From: Agrobacterium salinitolerans
Lineage (GTDB): Bacteria > Pseudomonadota > Alphaproteobacteria > Rhizobiales > Rhizobiaceae
Assembly (NCBI RefSeq): GCF_002008225.1
Contig: NZ_MRDH01000039.1
Span: 149,036-213,035 of the forward strand
DNA length: 64,000 bases
Direction: 5' to 3'
This document shows positions 55,065 through 64,000 of the stretch, in pieces. The notes beneath the pieces are model-generated. The model ran no database searches. It was not told the DNA's origin and saw only the letters and a program-made list of their open reading frames with translations. Each line of letters opens with the position of its first letter. The first letter of the stretch is position 1. A program made the position numbers and the translations under genes.

Positions 55065-55315
55065 TCTCAGTTCTTTTCCGTCTTCTCTGCGGCGCTCAAT
55101 TGCGGATAAATGGCCCGCAAAACGCCTGATCGCATCATTTAAAGCATTTCCGGGCGGAAAACCGCTAGGCACTCTTCCGCGAATTGCTGTAGAAGGCTGG
55201 CAATTCGTGCGGATTTAAGGTAGTTGCGCCCCAGAAAAAAGACAAAACGTCTGCCGGGGCCGGTGCTGCCACGCAGTCCTTTACGACGCATTTCATCGAG
55301 TTACAAGGAAGTCAT

Positions 55316-55885
55316 ATGGTCAAGGTTATCGCCTCATCCGTCCGCAAGGGCAATGTTCTCGACGTGGACGGCAAGCTTTACGTCGTTCTCACTGCGCAGA
55401 ACTTTCACCCCGGCAAAGGCACGCCGGTCACGCAGGTGGACATGCGCCGCATCGTTGACGGCGTGAAGGTCTCCGAGCGCTGGCGCACCACCGAGCAGGT
55501 CGAGCGGGCTTTCGTCGAAGACCTGAACTTCCAGTTCCTTTATGAAGACGGCGAAGGCTTCCACTTCATGAACCCGGAAAACTACGATCAGGTCGTGGTC
55601 GATGTCGAGACGATGGGTGACCAGAAGGCCTATCTTCAGGAAGGCATGACCTGCGTTCTTTCCATCCACGAAGGCAATCCGCTGGCCGTTGAACTACCGC
55701 GTCACGTCACGTTGGAAATCACGGAAACCGAACCGGTCGTCAAGGGCCAGACGGCGTCTTCTTCCTACAAGCCGGCAATTCTCTCCAATGGCATCCGCAC
55801 GATGGTGCCGCCGCATATCGATGCCGGTATCCGCGTGGTCATCGCGACCGAAGACAATTCCTACGTCGAGCGCGCCAAGAACTGA
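55316..55885 (+). CDS. efp: Elongation factor P
   Basis: Translation factor that relieves ribosome stalling at polyproline stretches. 189 residues with three beta-barrel domains. The modified residue is Lys34 in FHPGKGTPV, as in EpmA/EpmB-dependent EF-Ps. The C-terminal domain has [25 protein letters not shown] is six bases before the ATG. The modifying enzymes are encoded divergently, with a 251-base gap between. Two terminators follow. Confidence 0.97.
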   Translation: MVKVIASSVRKGNVLDVDGKLYVVLTAQNFHPGKGTPVTQVDMRRIVDGVKVSERWRTTEQVERAFVEDLNFQFLYEDGEGFHFMNPENYDQVVVDVETMGDQKAYLQEGMTCVLSIHEGNPLAVELPRHVTLEITETEPVVKGQTASSSYKPAILSNGIRTMVPPHIDAGIRVVIATEDNSYVERAKN

Positions 55886-55900
55886 GCCTGACGGCCAGTT

Positions 55901-55928
55901 AAAAAGCACCGGGCGACCGGTGTTTTTT
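55901..55928 (+). terminator. Rho-independent terminator of efp
   Basis: CACCGG pairs with CCGGTG around GCGA (stem within 55907-55922), flanked by AAAAAG and TTTTTT. It starts about 16 bases after the efp stop and fits a classic intrinsic terminator. Confidence 0.8.
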
Positions 55929-55943
55929 GTATCACGAACAATA

Positions 55944-55973
55944 AAAAGCCCGCGTCGAGACGCGGGCTTTTTC
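55944..55973. terminator. Strong bidirectional terminator between efp and the RND outer-membrane gene
   Basis: A 12-pair stem, AAAAAGCCCGCG (55944-55955) with CGCGGGCTTTTT (55962-55973) around a 6-base loop. It can terminate read-through from efp and, on the minus strand, the efflux operon, whose last gene stops at 55992. Confidence 0.88.
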
Positions 55974-55991
55974 TTTGCCTTGCGGCGTGTC

Positions 55992-57437
55992 TTACATGGC
56001 CTTGGCCGCGGTCCGGGTCGGTCCGGGCGCCTTCTTCGGAGCCGCGGTCTGGCCAACGGCGTAACCGCCGCCGAGCGCTACGTTGAGCGAGACGTAGTCC
56101 TGCGCGGTCGTTTGGATCGCCGTGGCAAGGTTTGCCTGTGCATCTGAGACCGAGCGCTGAGCATCCAGAACATCGAGCAGAGACGATGCACCGTCACGAT
56201 AGCTGGCAGTGGAGAGCTGTAGCGCTTCCTGGTAGGAGGCGACGGTCTTTCTCAGAGCGTTGACGGTACGCTGGTCGCGATTGATAGCGGCCAGGGCGTT
56301 TTCGACCTCTTCCACCGCATTGAGAACAGTTGCCTTCCAGACGAGATATTGCTCTCGCGCCTGTGAGTTGGCGATGTCGACATTGGCGCGCAGTCTGCCG
56401 CCGTCGAGAATCGGAAGAGTTAGGCTCGGACCGAAGGACCAGCTATTGGCCGTTCCTCTAGCGCCGCCGCTCAGGAAATTATAGCTCGGGGTGATCGCAC
56501 CACCAAGCTCTATGCTTGGATAAAGTTGCGCCTCGGTCACGCCGATCGTGGCGACCGCAGCGGCGAGATTACGTTCAGCGACGCGGATGTCCGGGCGGTT
56601 GCGTATCAGGTCGGCCGGAATACCGGTGGGGGGAACTGCCCGCGCAACAGGCTGGCGTGCGCCCTTCTGCAGTTCAGCGATGAGCGACGAGGCCGGCATG
56701 CCGAGCAGGGTCGCGATGCGGTGCGCGGCCTTGCGGAAGCTGGTTTCAAGGCCGGGGATCTGCGACAGCGTCGAATTGACCAGACCTTCGGACTGGACGA
56801 CATCGAGTCGCGAGGCCGCACCGGCTTCGAGCTGCAACTTGGTCAGATCGAGCGTTTCGCGGCGCGAGCCCAGGTTCTGGCGAGCGATCTCCAGACGTTC
56901 CTGATAGTAGCGCACGTCGATATAGGCGGCGGCGACGGCTGAAATCAGCGTCAGGCGCTGAACGTCGACCGTGGAGTAAGCGGCATCGAGCGATGCATTG
57001 GCGCTTTCGGTGGCGCGGCGGTAACGGCCGAAGAGGTCTAGGAACCAGGAAACGCTGAGGCCGCCCGACGACACGTTCGTGACGGGAACATCTCGATAGC
57101 TGCCCTTGGTCTCGCTGGTCGAGTGGCTGCCGCTTGCCGTCAGGCTTGGCAGGCCGCCAGCGCCGTCCACGATCACCTGTGCCTGCGCCTGATTGATGCG
57201 CTCGATCGCCTGCATCACGGTCAGGTTCTGACTGAGGCCCGTGGAAACGTAACCATTGAGGCGGCTATCGTTAAAGGCCGTCCACCACGCAACGCTGCTG
57301 ATGTCGCCATTACTGGTTTTTCCGGCTTCCGCAAACTTTCCCGGCAATTGAATTTCCGGCGTTTTGTGGTCGGGCCCGACGACGCAGCCTGAGAGCAGCA
57401 GCATTGTCAGGGGAAGAGTAGCGCGAATAGACAGCAT
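55992..57437 (-). CDS. Outer-membrane efflux lipoprotein (OprM/NodT family)
   Basis: TolC-like outer-membrane channel of the RND pump, 481 residues. Lipoprotein signal: LTMLLLSGC, lipidated Cys18. Two repeats of the family are visible (WWTAFNDSRLNGYVSTGLSQ and LIRNRPDIRVAERNLAAA), with long coiled helices typical of the periplasmic barrel. ATG 57437 is used instead of the open frame from 57569, which would bury the signal peptide. It lies 150 bases after the pump gene, so it may have its own promoter in addition to operon transcription. Confidence 0.92.
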   Translation of the reverse strand: MLSIRATLPLTMLLLSGCVVGPDHKTPEIQLPGKFAEAGKTSNGDISSVAWWTAFNDSRLNGYVSTGLSQNLTVMQAIERINQAQAQVIVDGAGGLPSLTASGSHSTSETKGSYRDVPVTNVSSGGLSVSWFLDLFGRYRRATESANASLDAAYSTVDVQRLTLISAVAAAYIDVRYYQERLEIARQNLGSRRETLDLTKLQLEAGAASRLDVVQSEGLVNSTLSQIPGLETSFRKAAHRIATLLGMPASSLIAELQKGARQPVARAVPPTGIPADLIRNRPDIRVAERNLAAAVATIGVTEAQLYPSIELGGAITPSYNFLSGGARGTANSWSFGPSLTLPILDGGRLRANVDIANSQAREQYLVWKATVLNAVEEVENALAAINRDQRTVNALRKTVASYQEALQLSTASYRDGASSLLDVLDAQRSVSDAQANLATAIQTTAQDYVSLNVALGGGYAVGQTAAPKKAPGPTRTAAKAM

Positions 57438-57586
57438 GTAATTTTCCCAATTCTTAGGTTGGCTTACCGAGCGCGGCTTGCTGACAAACGGGCTGCGCGG
57501 TCGATATGCCCTAGAAACGTGCATTAGCCAAATCGGCAACATTTCTAGCAGCGTATTAACGGTTGGCACAGCCCATTTTTGTTTTG

Positions 57587-60500
57587 TTAACGCCTTGAAA
57601 GGCGGCGAATGATGACGAAAAAGGACGGAACGAAGAAAATTCCGAGCAGTGTTGCAGAAAGCATACCACCCAGAACCCCGATTCCGATTGCATTTTGCGC
57701 GGCGGAACCCGCTCCAGTTGCGATTGCCAGAGGCACGACACCCAGGATGAAAGCCAGCGACGTCATGATGATCGGACGCAGGCGCAGCTTGGCTGCCTCC
57801 AGCGCCGCTTCCACAAGACTTAACCCGTGCTCCTGCCTCTCCTTGGCGAACTCGACGATCAGGATCGCGTTTTTCGCCGCGAGACCGATAGTCGTCAGCA
57901 GGCCCACCTTGAAGTAAACGTCATTCGTCTGGCCGAAGAAATGGGCCGCAGTCAAAGCGCCGAGGACACCCACCGGAACGGCCAGAATGACCGAGAAGGG
58001 GATCGACCAGCTTTCATAGAGAGCGGCAAGGCAGAGGAACACGATCAGTACCGACAACGCATAGAGCATCGGCGCCTGAGAGCCGGAAAGGCGTTCCTGA
58101 TAGGAAATGCCCTGCCACGCCACCGTGTAGCCGCCCGGCAGGCTCGCCGTCAGCCGTTCCATCTCGTCCATGGCGTCACCGGATGCAACGCCTGCACCGG
58201 CGGTGCCTTCGAGCGAGATGGCGCCCGTGCCGTTGAAGCGGGCGAGAGACGGAGGCGCATTGATCCATTTCACTTCGCTGAAGGAAGAGAAAGGCACCAT
58301 TTCGCCATTGGTATTGCGGGCGTACCAGAACTTGAGGTCGTCCGGCTGCATGCGATAGGGCGCATCACCCTGAACATAGACCGGCTTCAGCTCGCCGTTG
58401 AGCGTGAAGTCGTTGACATCCCGGCCGGCAAAGATCGTCGACAGCATGAGGTTCACTGAGGACAGATCGACCCCCATGGCTCCCATCTTTTCCTGATCGA
58501 GAACGATCTTCATCTGCGTTTCATTGTCCTGGTTGCCGCTTCTGAGCGAGCTGACCTTCGGATTGCTGGTCGCCAGCGCGATCAGTTCCTTGGACGACGC
58601 GGTCAGGGCATCGGTGCCGTTGCGGCCGCTGTCGACGAGATACATCGAGAAGCCGCTTGATGTCCCCATGCCCTGAATGGCCGGAGGCAGAAGCGGGAAG
58701 ACCTGCGCATCGCGGAAACCGAAGAAGGTGCCCATGGCGCGCTGAACGATGGCACCGGCATGTTGATCCGGCGCCGTGCGTTCTTCGAAATCCTTGAGCT
58801 TGGTGAAAACGATGGCGTTGTTCTGGCCAGAACCGCTGAAGCTGAAGCCGAGCACGCCGAAGACCGATTCGACATTGGCGGCTTCCTTTTCGCGGAAGTA
58901 GTTTTCTACCTGCTTCACCACCTCGTTGGTGCGTTCGATGTTGGAGCCGGTCGGCGTCTGGATGATCGTCAGAAGAACACCCTGGTCTTCCTGCGGCAGG
59001 AACGAGCTAGGCAGCTTGCTGAAGAACCAGACGCAGCCTCCGATAACGACCGCGAAAATGATCATCACGCGCAGCGGACGCTTCAGCAGATAGCCGATGG
59101 AGGACACATAACCGTCCGTCGTTTTGCCGAAGCCGCGGTTGAACCAGGCGCCCGGTCCGCGCTGCTTCTTGTGATGGTCGATCGGTTTCAGCATCGTGGC
59201 GCAAAGCGCCGGTGTCAGAACGATGGCGACCACAGCCGACAGCAGCATAGCTGACACGATGGTGATCGAGAACTGGCGATAGATGATGCCGGTCGATCCG
59301 CCGAAAAAGGCCATCGGAATGAACACGGCGGTCAGCACGAGTGCGATACCAACGATAGCACCGGTGATCTCGCCCATCGACTTCTCCGTCGCTTCAACCG
59401 GCGACAGGCCTTCTTCCGACATGATACGTTCGACGTTTTCGACGACGACGATGGCGTCGTCCACGAGAAGGCCGATGGCAAGCACCATGGCGAACATGGT
59501 TAGCGTGTTGATCGAGTAACCTGTCAACGCAAGCACGCCGAATGTGCCCAAGAGAACCACCGGCACGGCGATCATCGGGATGAAGGTGGCTCTGAGGTTT
59601 TGCAGGAATACCAGAAGTACGACGAAGACGAGAATGATCGCCTCGATCAGCGTGTGCACCACTTTCTCGATCGACAGTTTCACGAAGGGCGTCGTGTCAT
59701 AGGGATATTCAATCGAAACCCCCTCGGGCAACGAACCCTCGACATTCGTCAGGGCCGCTTTCACGCGGGCCGCCGTGTCGAGCGCGTTGGCGCCTGTGGC
59801 GAGGTTGACTGCGAAACCGGCGGACGGACGGCCGTTGGAGCGGGAATCGCCGCCATAGGTTTCCTGGCCGATTTCGATGCGCGCCACGTCGCTGAGGCGA
59901 ACGGTAGCGCCATCCTTCTCGACTTTGAGAATGACCTTCTCGAAATCGGCGACGGTGGTGAGCTGGCTCTGTGCCGTTACCGTCACGTTGAGCTGCTGGC
60001 CCTTGACGGCCGGTACGGCGCCGAGCGAGCCGACCGAAACCTGGGTGTTCTGGCTCTGGATGGCGCTGGTGACGTCGGCCGTGGTCAGCTGGTATTTGTT
60101 GAGCTTGAACGGATCCAGCCAGATGCGCATCGCATATTCAGAACCGAAGACGTTGATGCTGCCCACACCCTCAAGACGCTTGATCTGGTCCTCGACACGC
60201 GAGGAGAACACGTCGCCGAGATCGGCCGAGTTGCGTTTGCCGTCGGTCGAGATCAGCGCCCCGACCATCAGAATGCTCGATGTCGAGCGGCTGACCTGGA
60301 TACCCTGCTGCTGCACGGTATCGGGCAATTGCGACTGGACAAGCTGCAATTTGTTTTGCACCTGAACCTGCGCAATGTCAGGCAGAATGCTGTTGCCGAA
60401 GGTCAGCGTCACTTCGGCGCTGCCCGTCGAGGACGACGATGTCATATAGGTGAGGTCATCGAGGCCGGTCATGCCGTCCTCGATGATGGTCGTCACCGAT

Positions 60501-60676
60501 TTTTCGACGGTTTCGGCGCTGGCTCCGTTATAAGTCGCGCTGACGCGAACCGTCGTCGGCGCAATATCCGGGTACTGCGAAATGGACAATGTCCAGATCG
60601 CGAGGGCGCCGCCCAGCATGATGACGATGGCGATAACCCATGCAAACACGGGGCGCCGGATGAAGAAATGGGCCAT
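57587..60676 (-). CDS. RND multidrug efflux transporter (AcrB/MexB, HAE-1 class)
   Basis: Proton-driven inner-membrane pump, 1029 residues with 12 membrane helices and two large periplasmic loops. Proton-relay residues are present: Asp406-Asp407 in LLVDDAIVVVEN (helix 4) and Lys935 in AAKNAILIVEFAKE (helix 10). N-terminus FFIRRPVFAWVIAIVIMLGG and the PDIAPTTVRVSATYNGASAE segment are typical. Part of adaptor-pump-outer membrane operon led by a TetR gene. Likely exports hydrophobic toxicants or plant phenolics; substrate not readable. Confidence 0.96.
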   Translation of the reverse strand: MAHFFIRRPVFAWVIAIVIMLGGALAIWTLSISQYPDIAPTTVRVSATYNGASAETVEKSVTTIIEDGMTGLDDLTYMTSSSSTGSAEVTLTFGNSILPDIAQVQVQNKLQLVQSQLPDTVQQQGIQVSRSTSSILMVGALISTDGKRNSADLGDVFSSRVEDQIKRLEGVGSINVFGSEYAMRIWLDPFKLNKYQLTTADVTSAIQSQNTQVSVGSLGAVPAVKGQQLNVTVTAQSQLTTVADFEKVILKVEKDGATVRLSDVARIEIGQETYGGDSRSNGRPSAGFAVNLATGANALDTAARVKAALTNVEGSLPEGVSIEYPYDTTPFVKLSIEKVVHTLIEAIILVFVVLLVFLQNLRATFIPMIAVPVVLLGTFGVLALTGYSINTLTMFAMVLAIGLLVDDAIVVVENVERIMSEEGLSPVEATEKSMGEITGAIVGIALVLTAVFIPMAFFGGSTGIIYRQFSITIVSAMLLSAVVAIVLTPALCATMLKPIDHHKKQRGPGAWFNRGFGKTTDGYVSSIGYLLKRPLRVMIIFAVVIGGCVWFFSKLPSSFLPQEDQGVLLTIIQTPTGSNIERTNEVVKQVENYFREKEAANVESVFGVLGFSFSGSGQNNAIVFTKLKDFEERTAPDQHAGAIVQRAMGTFFGFRDAQVFPLLPPAIQGMGTSSGFSMYLVDSGRNGTDALTASSKELIALATSNPKVSSLRSGNQDNETQMKIVLDQEKMGAMGVDLSSVNLMLSTIFAGRDVNDFTLNGELKPVYVQGDAPYRMQPDDLKFWYARNTNGEMVPFSSFSEVKWINAPPSLARFNGTGAISLEGTAGAGVASGDAMDEMERLTASLPGGYTVAWQGISYQERLSGSQAPMLYALSVLIVFLCLAALYESWSIPFSVILAVPVGVLGALTAAHFFGQTNDVYFKVGLLTTIGLAAKNAILIVEFAKERQEHGLSLVEAALEAAKLRLRPIIMTSLAFILGVVPLAIATGAGSAAQNAIGIGVLGGMLSATLLGIFFVPSFFVIIRRLSRR

Positions 60677-60729
60677 GGCAGTCCTGCCTTACCTTTTACG
60701 AGCTTCGACCGAGGGTTTCGTGCTCATGC

Positions 60730-61932
60730 TTATTTCGTGGGGGCGGCGGCAGGCGGAGCTTGCTGCGGCAGAACGACGATACCGCGATCGTCGATGGTCA
60801 CTTCAACCGGTGCGACAGTCGCGCCCTCGGCAATCCACTGGAAGCCGTCGACGATGAGCTTGTCGCCATCCTTGACGTTTTCCGTCACCAGCCAGGCATT
60901 GCCCGACTGCTGACTGGACGGGAAGGTGCGGGTTTCCACCTTGTTTTCCGCCGTCACGAATTTCGCCGTCAGTTCGCCACTGGCGTTGCGGCTCGCGGCG
61001 CGCTGCGGAATGCGGAAGCCTTTTTCCTTGCCGATGGTCAACGTGGCGCGAACATAGGTGCCGGGAAGCAGGAGATCGTCCGGGTTCTCGAACAGGGCGC
61101 GGATGGAGAAGGTGCCGGTGGTTTCGCTCACCGCCATGTCGGACATGTCGATCTTGCCGTCATGCTTGTATTCGGTGCCGTCTTCCAGCGTCAGGTGAAT
61201 ACCGGTCTCCTTCGTGTCGCCGCCGAGCTGGCCCGACGAGATCGCTTTTTTCAGACGCAGAAGATTGATGCTGGATTCCATCAGGTCGATATAGATCGGA
61301 TCAATGCGGCGCAGCGTCGTCAAAGCCGTCGTCTGGTTGGCCGTCACCACGTTGCCGATGCTGAAGGCTGTTGCGCTGGTGATGCCGTCGAAGGGGGCGC
61401 GGACCTTGGTGAGATCGAGGTTGATTTCCGCCGTTTCCAGAGCAGCCTTGGTCTGCGCCACATCGGCTTGCGCCTGCAGCAGCGTCACCTTGGCGTTTTC
61501 ATATTCGATCTGCGTCGCGCCGCTGTTGACCAGACGTTCGTAACGGGCAAGGTTCGCCTCGGCGCTCGGAACGCTTGCTTCCGCCTTCGCCACGCTCGCC
61601 TTGGCCTGCGCCACTTCTGCCAGATAGGTATTGTCCTCGATCTGGTAGAGAACATCGCCCTGCTTGACCTCGCTGCCTTCCTTGAAGGGAATTTCGCGGA
61701 TGATGCCGGTGACGCGCGGGCGGATTTCCGCTGTCTGGAACGCGCTGGCGCGACCGGGCAGGACCGTGGTCAAGGGGTATTCCCCGGTCTTCATCAGGAT
61801 GACGCTGACCGGAGACGGCGGACGCTCCGTATTCTGGGCGGCGTTCTGGCTGCTCTCGCCGCCATCGCTGCAACCCGCCAGAAGGGCGGTTACACACAGA
61901 GAAGCAAATAGGGGCAAAATACGTCGGCTCAT
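60730..61932 (-). CDS. RND periplasmic adaptor lipoprotein (AcrA/MexA family)
   Basis: Membrane-fusion protein linking pump and outer-membrane channel. 400 residues from ATG 61932, which has GGGAAGAA upstream; the open frame extends ten codons further. Lipobox LLAG-Cys21. Barrel-sandwich half-motifs (EIRPRVTGIIREIPFKEGSE and LTKVRAPFDGITSATAFSIG) flank a hairpin of long helices rich in Ala/Glu (residues about 95-170). 53 bases before the pump gene. Confidence 0.94.
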   Translation of the reverse strand: MSRRILPLFASLCVTALLAGCSDGGESSQNAAQNTERPPSPVSVILMKTGEYPLTTVLPGRASAFQTAEIRPRVTGIIREIPFKEGSEVKQGDVLYQIEDNTYLAEVAQAKASVAKAEASVPSAEANLARYERLVNSGATQIEYENAKVTLLQAQADVAQTKAALETAEINLDLTKVRAPFDGITSATAFSIGNVVTANQTTALTTLRRIDPIYIDLMESSINLLRLKKAISSGQLGGDTKETGIHLTLEDGTEYKHDGKIDMSDMAVSETTGTFSIRALFENPDDLLLPGTYVRATLTIGKEKGFRIPQRAASRNASGELTAKFVTAENKVETRTFPSSQQSGNAWLVTENVKDGDKLIVDGFQWIAEGATVAPVEVTIDDRGIVVLPQQAPPAAAPTK

Positions 61933-62071
61933 TGTTCTTCCCTGCGTATCGATCGCATTCAACTATAAGCGCAATGTCGCTCGGCGGATGCGCGTCCGGA
62001 AACAGACACAAAAGGCGAAGGCCTTGGAAGTGACCCTTTTCGCTCATTCTGTCCGGACCGCCACGCCCATA

Positions 62072-62107
62072 GAAGCGCAGGCTTATGCGCTTCGCAAGCA
62101 ATTGCGA
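62072..62107. promoter_or_regulatory. Candidate TetR operator upstream of the efflux genes
   Basis: GAAGCGCA-N6-TGCGCTTC (62072-62093) is a perfect 8-base inverted repeat of TetR-operator size. TCGCAA-N4-TTGCGA (62092-62107) overlaps its end. Both lie between the tetR stop and the adaptor ATG (200-base gap), where a repressor of the pump genes would bind. A third repeat, GTGACG/CGTCAC (62112-62117, 62130-62135), spans the tetR stop. Confidence 0.55.
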
Positions 62108-62131
62108 GAAGGTGACGTAAATTGGGAATCG

Positions 62132-62791
62132 TCACTTAGCAAGCGGATTGCGCAACCCCGCATCGATTAAATCGACGAGTTGATCGCAACGTGTTGCTAA
62201 ATTGCCGATGTCTTCCCGTGCCAGGAGGACGGGATGGATTACGCTTGTAAGCGCGTGGAGCACGGTGTTCGCAAGGGGCGAAATGTCGGCGGGGGCATAG
62301 ATTCCCGCAGCGACACCGTCCCGGATAATGTCGGCCAGAAGGTTTGCAATGACGGATTTGTAATAGTCGCCGCATTTCATGTCCTGCTTTGCCGTCATCA
62401 GGATCATTTCGAATATGTAGGGATTGTCGTTTAAATCCCGGTGGTGCTGTTCCATCAGGGTGCGTGTTAGATGGCGCAGTCTCGAAAGCGGCGCGTGGCT
62501 TTTATCCAGCGGCTTGATGTCCCGTTCGAACGCGCCGATCTGCTCGAAAGCGATCGCATCAACGAGTGCGTTCTTGGAACTGAAATTCTTGAAGACATTC
62601 GCAGGCGACATGCCGAGCGCCGCGGCGATATCCGCAATCGCCACCGCATTGAAACCGCGCTGGCGGAAAAGCTCCTCGGCTTTGGCGAGAATGTCCCGCC
62701 GGGTTTCCTCGGCGGAACGACGAGGCCGGCGCCGCACGGGAAGGTCATTCTTCCTGTCGCCCTTTCTCGCCTGTTCGATCGTTTTGCTCAC
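62132..62791 (-). CDS. TetR/AcrR-family regulator of the RND efflux operon
   Basis: 219 residues. Basic N-terminus, then the TetR helix-turn-helix (about 25-71): TRRDILAKAEELFRQRGFNA, VAIADIAAALGMSPANVFKN. The C-terminal ligand domain has the TetR_C type pattern (LADIIRDGVAAGIYAPADI). GTG start, only three bases after the purC stop (TGA-CCC-GTG), with GGAG inside purC, so translation is probably coupled to purC. Encoded in the same direction as, rather than divergent from, the pump genes it presumably represses. Confidence 0.9.
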   Translation of the reverse strand: MSKTIEQARKGDRKNDLPVRRRPRRSAEETRRDILAKAEELFRQRGFNAVAIADIAAALGMSPANVFKNFSSKNALVDAIAFEQIGAFERDIKPLDKSHAPLSRLRHLTRTLMEQHHRDLNDNPYIFEMILMTAKQDMKCGDYYKSVIANLLADIIRDGVAAGIYAPADISPLANTVLHALTSVIHPVLLAREDIGNLATRCDQLVDLIDAGLRNPLAK

Positions 62792-62794
62792 GGG

Positions 62795-63745
62795 TCAGAC
62801 TCCGGGGAAGAACGGCTCCAGATTCCGGCGTACCCTTGCAAGCGGCGTTTCGCCGCTATCGTCGGGAACGAAGCGCTGTCCGGTGATGCGTTCATAAGCA
62901 TCAATATAAACCTTGGAGGTCTGCAGGACGAGATCCTGCGGAATTTCGGGAACGTCGTCCTTATAAGGGTCGCAGCGTTCGGCGACCCAGGCTCTTACGA
63001 AATCCTTGTCGAAGCTTGCCGGCCGCGTTCCGTTGCGGAAACTTTCCTCATAGCTGTCGGCCATCCAGTAACGGCTGCTGTCCGGCGTATGGATTTCGTC
63101 AGCCAGGATGATCGTACCGTTCTCGTCCGTCCCAAATTCATATTTTGTGTCGACGAGAATGAGCCCCTGCTTTGCGGCAATTTCCTGCCCACGCTGGAAC
63201 AGCGCCAAGGCGTAACGGGAAAGCGTGTCCCATTGCTCCTGCGTCAACAGTTTCTTCCCGACGATCTCTGCGGGCGTCAGCGGTTCGTCGTGGCCGCCAT
63301 CGAATGCTTTGCTCGTTGGTGTGATCACCGGTTCGGGCAAAATCTGGTTGTCCTTCATTCCATCAGGCAGGCTCATGCCATACATCTGCCTTTCACCCTT
63401 CTTATAAAGGGTAAGGATCGAGGTGCCCGTCGTGCCGGCCAGATATCCTCGAACCACGACTTCGACCGGCAATATGTCGAGCCTCTTGCCGATAACGACA
63501 TTCGGATCGGGATAGCTGACCACATGGTTGGGGCAGATATCCTTGGTATGCTCGAACCAGTAGCGCGCCGTCTGGGTGAGCACCTGTCCCTTATAAGGGA
63601 TGCATGTGAGGATACGGTCGAAGGCGCTCAGGCGGTCGGTGGATATGATGATGCGGTTACCGTCGGGCAGGTCGTAGTTTTCCCGGACCTTGCCGCGGTA
63701 GTAATTCGGCAGCTCGGGAATGACGGCTTCATCAAGAATGCGCAC
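62795..63745 (-). CDS. purC: Phosphoribosylaminoimidazole-succinocarboxamide (SAICAR) synthase
   Basis: Purine biosynthesis enzyme joining aspartate to CAIR with ATP. 316 residues, of the longer (about 300 residue, yeast-like) type; rhizobia also encode a short PurC elsewhere, so this may be a second copy. Signatures: [23 protein letters not shown]-type loop [29 protein letters not shown] and [14 protein letters not shown]. Start GTG 63745 has GGAG five bases upstream and yields [20 protein letters not shown]; the open frame extends to 63988 but has no suitable initiation site. Directly precedes the TetR gene. Confidence 0.92.
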   Translation of the reverse strand: MRILDEAVIPELPNYYRGKVRENYDLPDGNRIIISTDRLSAFDRILTCIPYKGQVLTQTARYWFEHTKDICPNHVVSYPDPNVVIGKRLDILPVEVVVRGYLAGTTGTSILTLYKKGERQMYGMSLPDGMKDNQILPEPVITPTSKAFDGGHDEPLTPAEIVGKKLLTQEQWDTLSRYALALFQRGQEIAAKQGLILVDTKYEFGTDENGTIILADEIHTPDSSRYWMADSYEESFRNGTRPASFDKDFVRAWVAERCDPYKDDVPEIPQDLVLQTSKVYIDAYERITGQRFVPDDSGETPLARVRRNLEPFFPGV

Positions 63746-63949
63746 GGGCTCTCCAATTCTTGGCTTTATAGGGACGTTGGACGCCCCGATCTGACTGAAA
63801 CTCCTGTCCGTTCCTATTGCATGTTTCCCGAAGCAGGGCCAGTCGGCAGGTAAAGGAGGCCGTTGGACCCTGTTTATTAGATGAAACTCAAAACTCTCAT
63901 TAAATAACAATAACTTACGAAAAATGTCAGTTTTTTGACGATAGGTGTG

Positions 63950-63978
63950 TTGACTTGTTTGGTGAGGTTCTCTTATAA
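63950..63978 (+). promoter_or_regulatory. Strong sigma70-type promoter reading off the right edge
   Basis: TTGACT (63950-63955), a 17-base spacer and TTATAA (63973-63978) form a near-consensus promoter on the plus strand. The bases that follow (CCGCTCACTGAACGAGGGCG) and the AT-rich upstream stretch (63890-63930) resemble rhizobial rRNA operon leaders, so an rrn operon may begin beyond the window. The rest of 63746-64000 has no gene visible. Confidence 0.55.
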
Positions 63979-64000
63979 GTCCGCTCACTGAACGAGGGCG

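Noticed and set aside
55992..63745. Naming the pump AmeABC or another characterised Agrobacterium efflux system
   Set aside because: Family is clear, but several similar RND pumps exist in these bacteria and the sequence alone does not identify which one this is.

Overview
The window looks like chromosomal DNA of a Rhizobiaceae alphaproteobacterium, most likely the Agrobacterium/Rhizobium group. The basis is high GC, dense overlapping operons, many ABC importers, a TPP-riboswitch thiCOSG operon, an amino acid:carrier-protein ligase cluster of the kind known from Agrobacterium and Bradyrhizobium, and an EpmA/EpmB/EF-P set. The assignment is by recognition of families, not by a search. No tRNA, rRNA, CRISPR array, insertion sequence or phage gene was found.

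Layout. 1-12.1 kb: a carbohydrate ABC importer (first permease cut by the left edge), an NTF2-like protein, an RpiR regulator, a dehydrogenase, an apparently cytoplasmic GH20 hexosaminidase, an M81 peptidase-family protein, an MFS transporter and CutC. Together they suggest uptake and internal breakdown of an amino-sugar glycoside. 12.1-26.7 kb: a glycan locus on both strands, with a peptide-type ABC importer followed in the same direction by three glycosyltransferases, then a DXD glycosyltransferase, a polysaccharide deacetylase, a GT4, a nucleotide-sugar dehydrogenase and a small methyltransferase. 26.7-35.1 kb: the most unusual part. It has a membrane cytochrome-like/[2Fe-2S]/adenylate cyclase fusion, an MBL-fold hydrolase, a stand-alone cyclic-nucleotide-binding protein and a 905-residue ABC protein whose ATPase motifs are all degenerate. 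A divergent tandem alpha/beta-hydrolase lacks the usual serine in both halves.

35.1-40.9 kb: an operon of carrier protein, acyl-CoA-dehydrogenase-like flavoprotein, amino acid:carrier-protein ligase, DUF1839 protein and GH2 glycosidase. 41.0-46.1 kb: thiC, thiO, thiS, thiG under a TPP riboswitch, then a P1-family peptidase. 46.1-49.2 kb: molybdate uptake (modABC) with a short ModE-type regulator. 49.3-52.8 kb: a DAO-family oxidase with a divergent LysR regulator, a RAM-domain protein and small ORFs. 52.9-55.9 kb: EpmB, EpmA and EF-P. 56.0-63.7 kb: an RND multidrug efflux system with its TetR regulator, immediately preceded by purC. The right edge carries a strong sigma70-like promoter reading out of the window.

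Most starts were chosen from ribosome-binding sites, ATGA overlaps or domain boundaries and differ in places from the longest open frame. Functions are family-level assignments from visible motifs. Substrates of transporters and glycosyltransferases are not determined.
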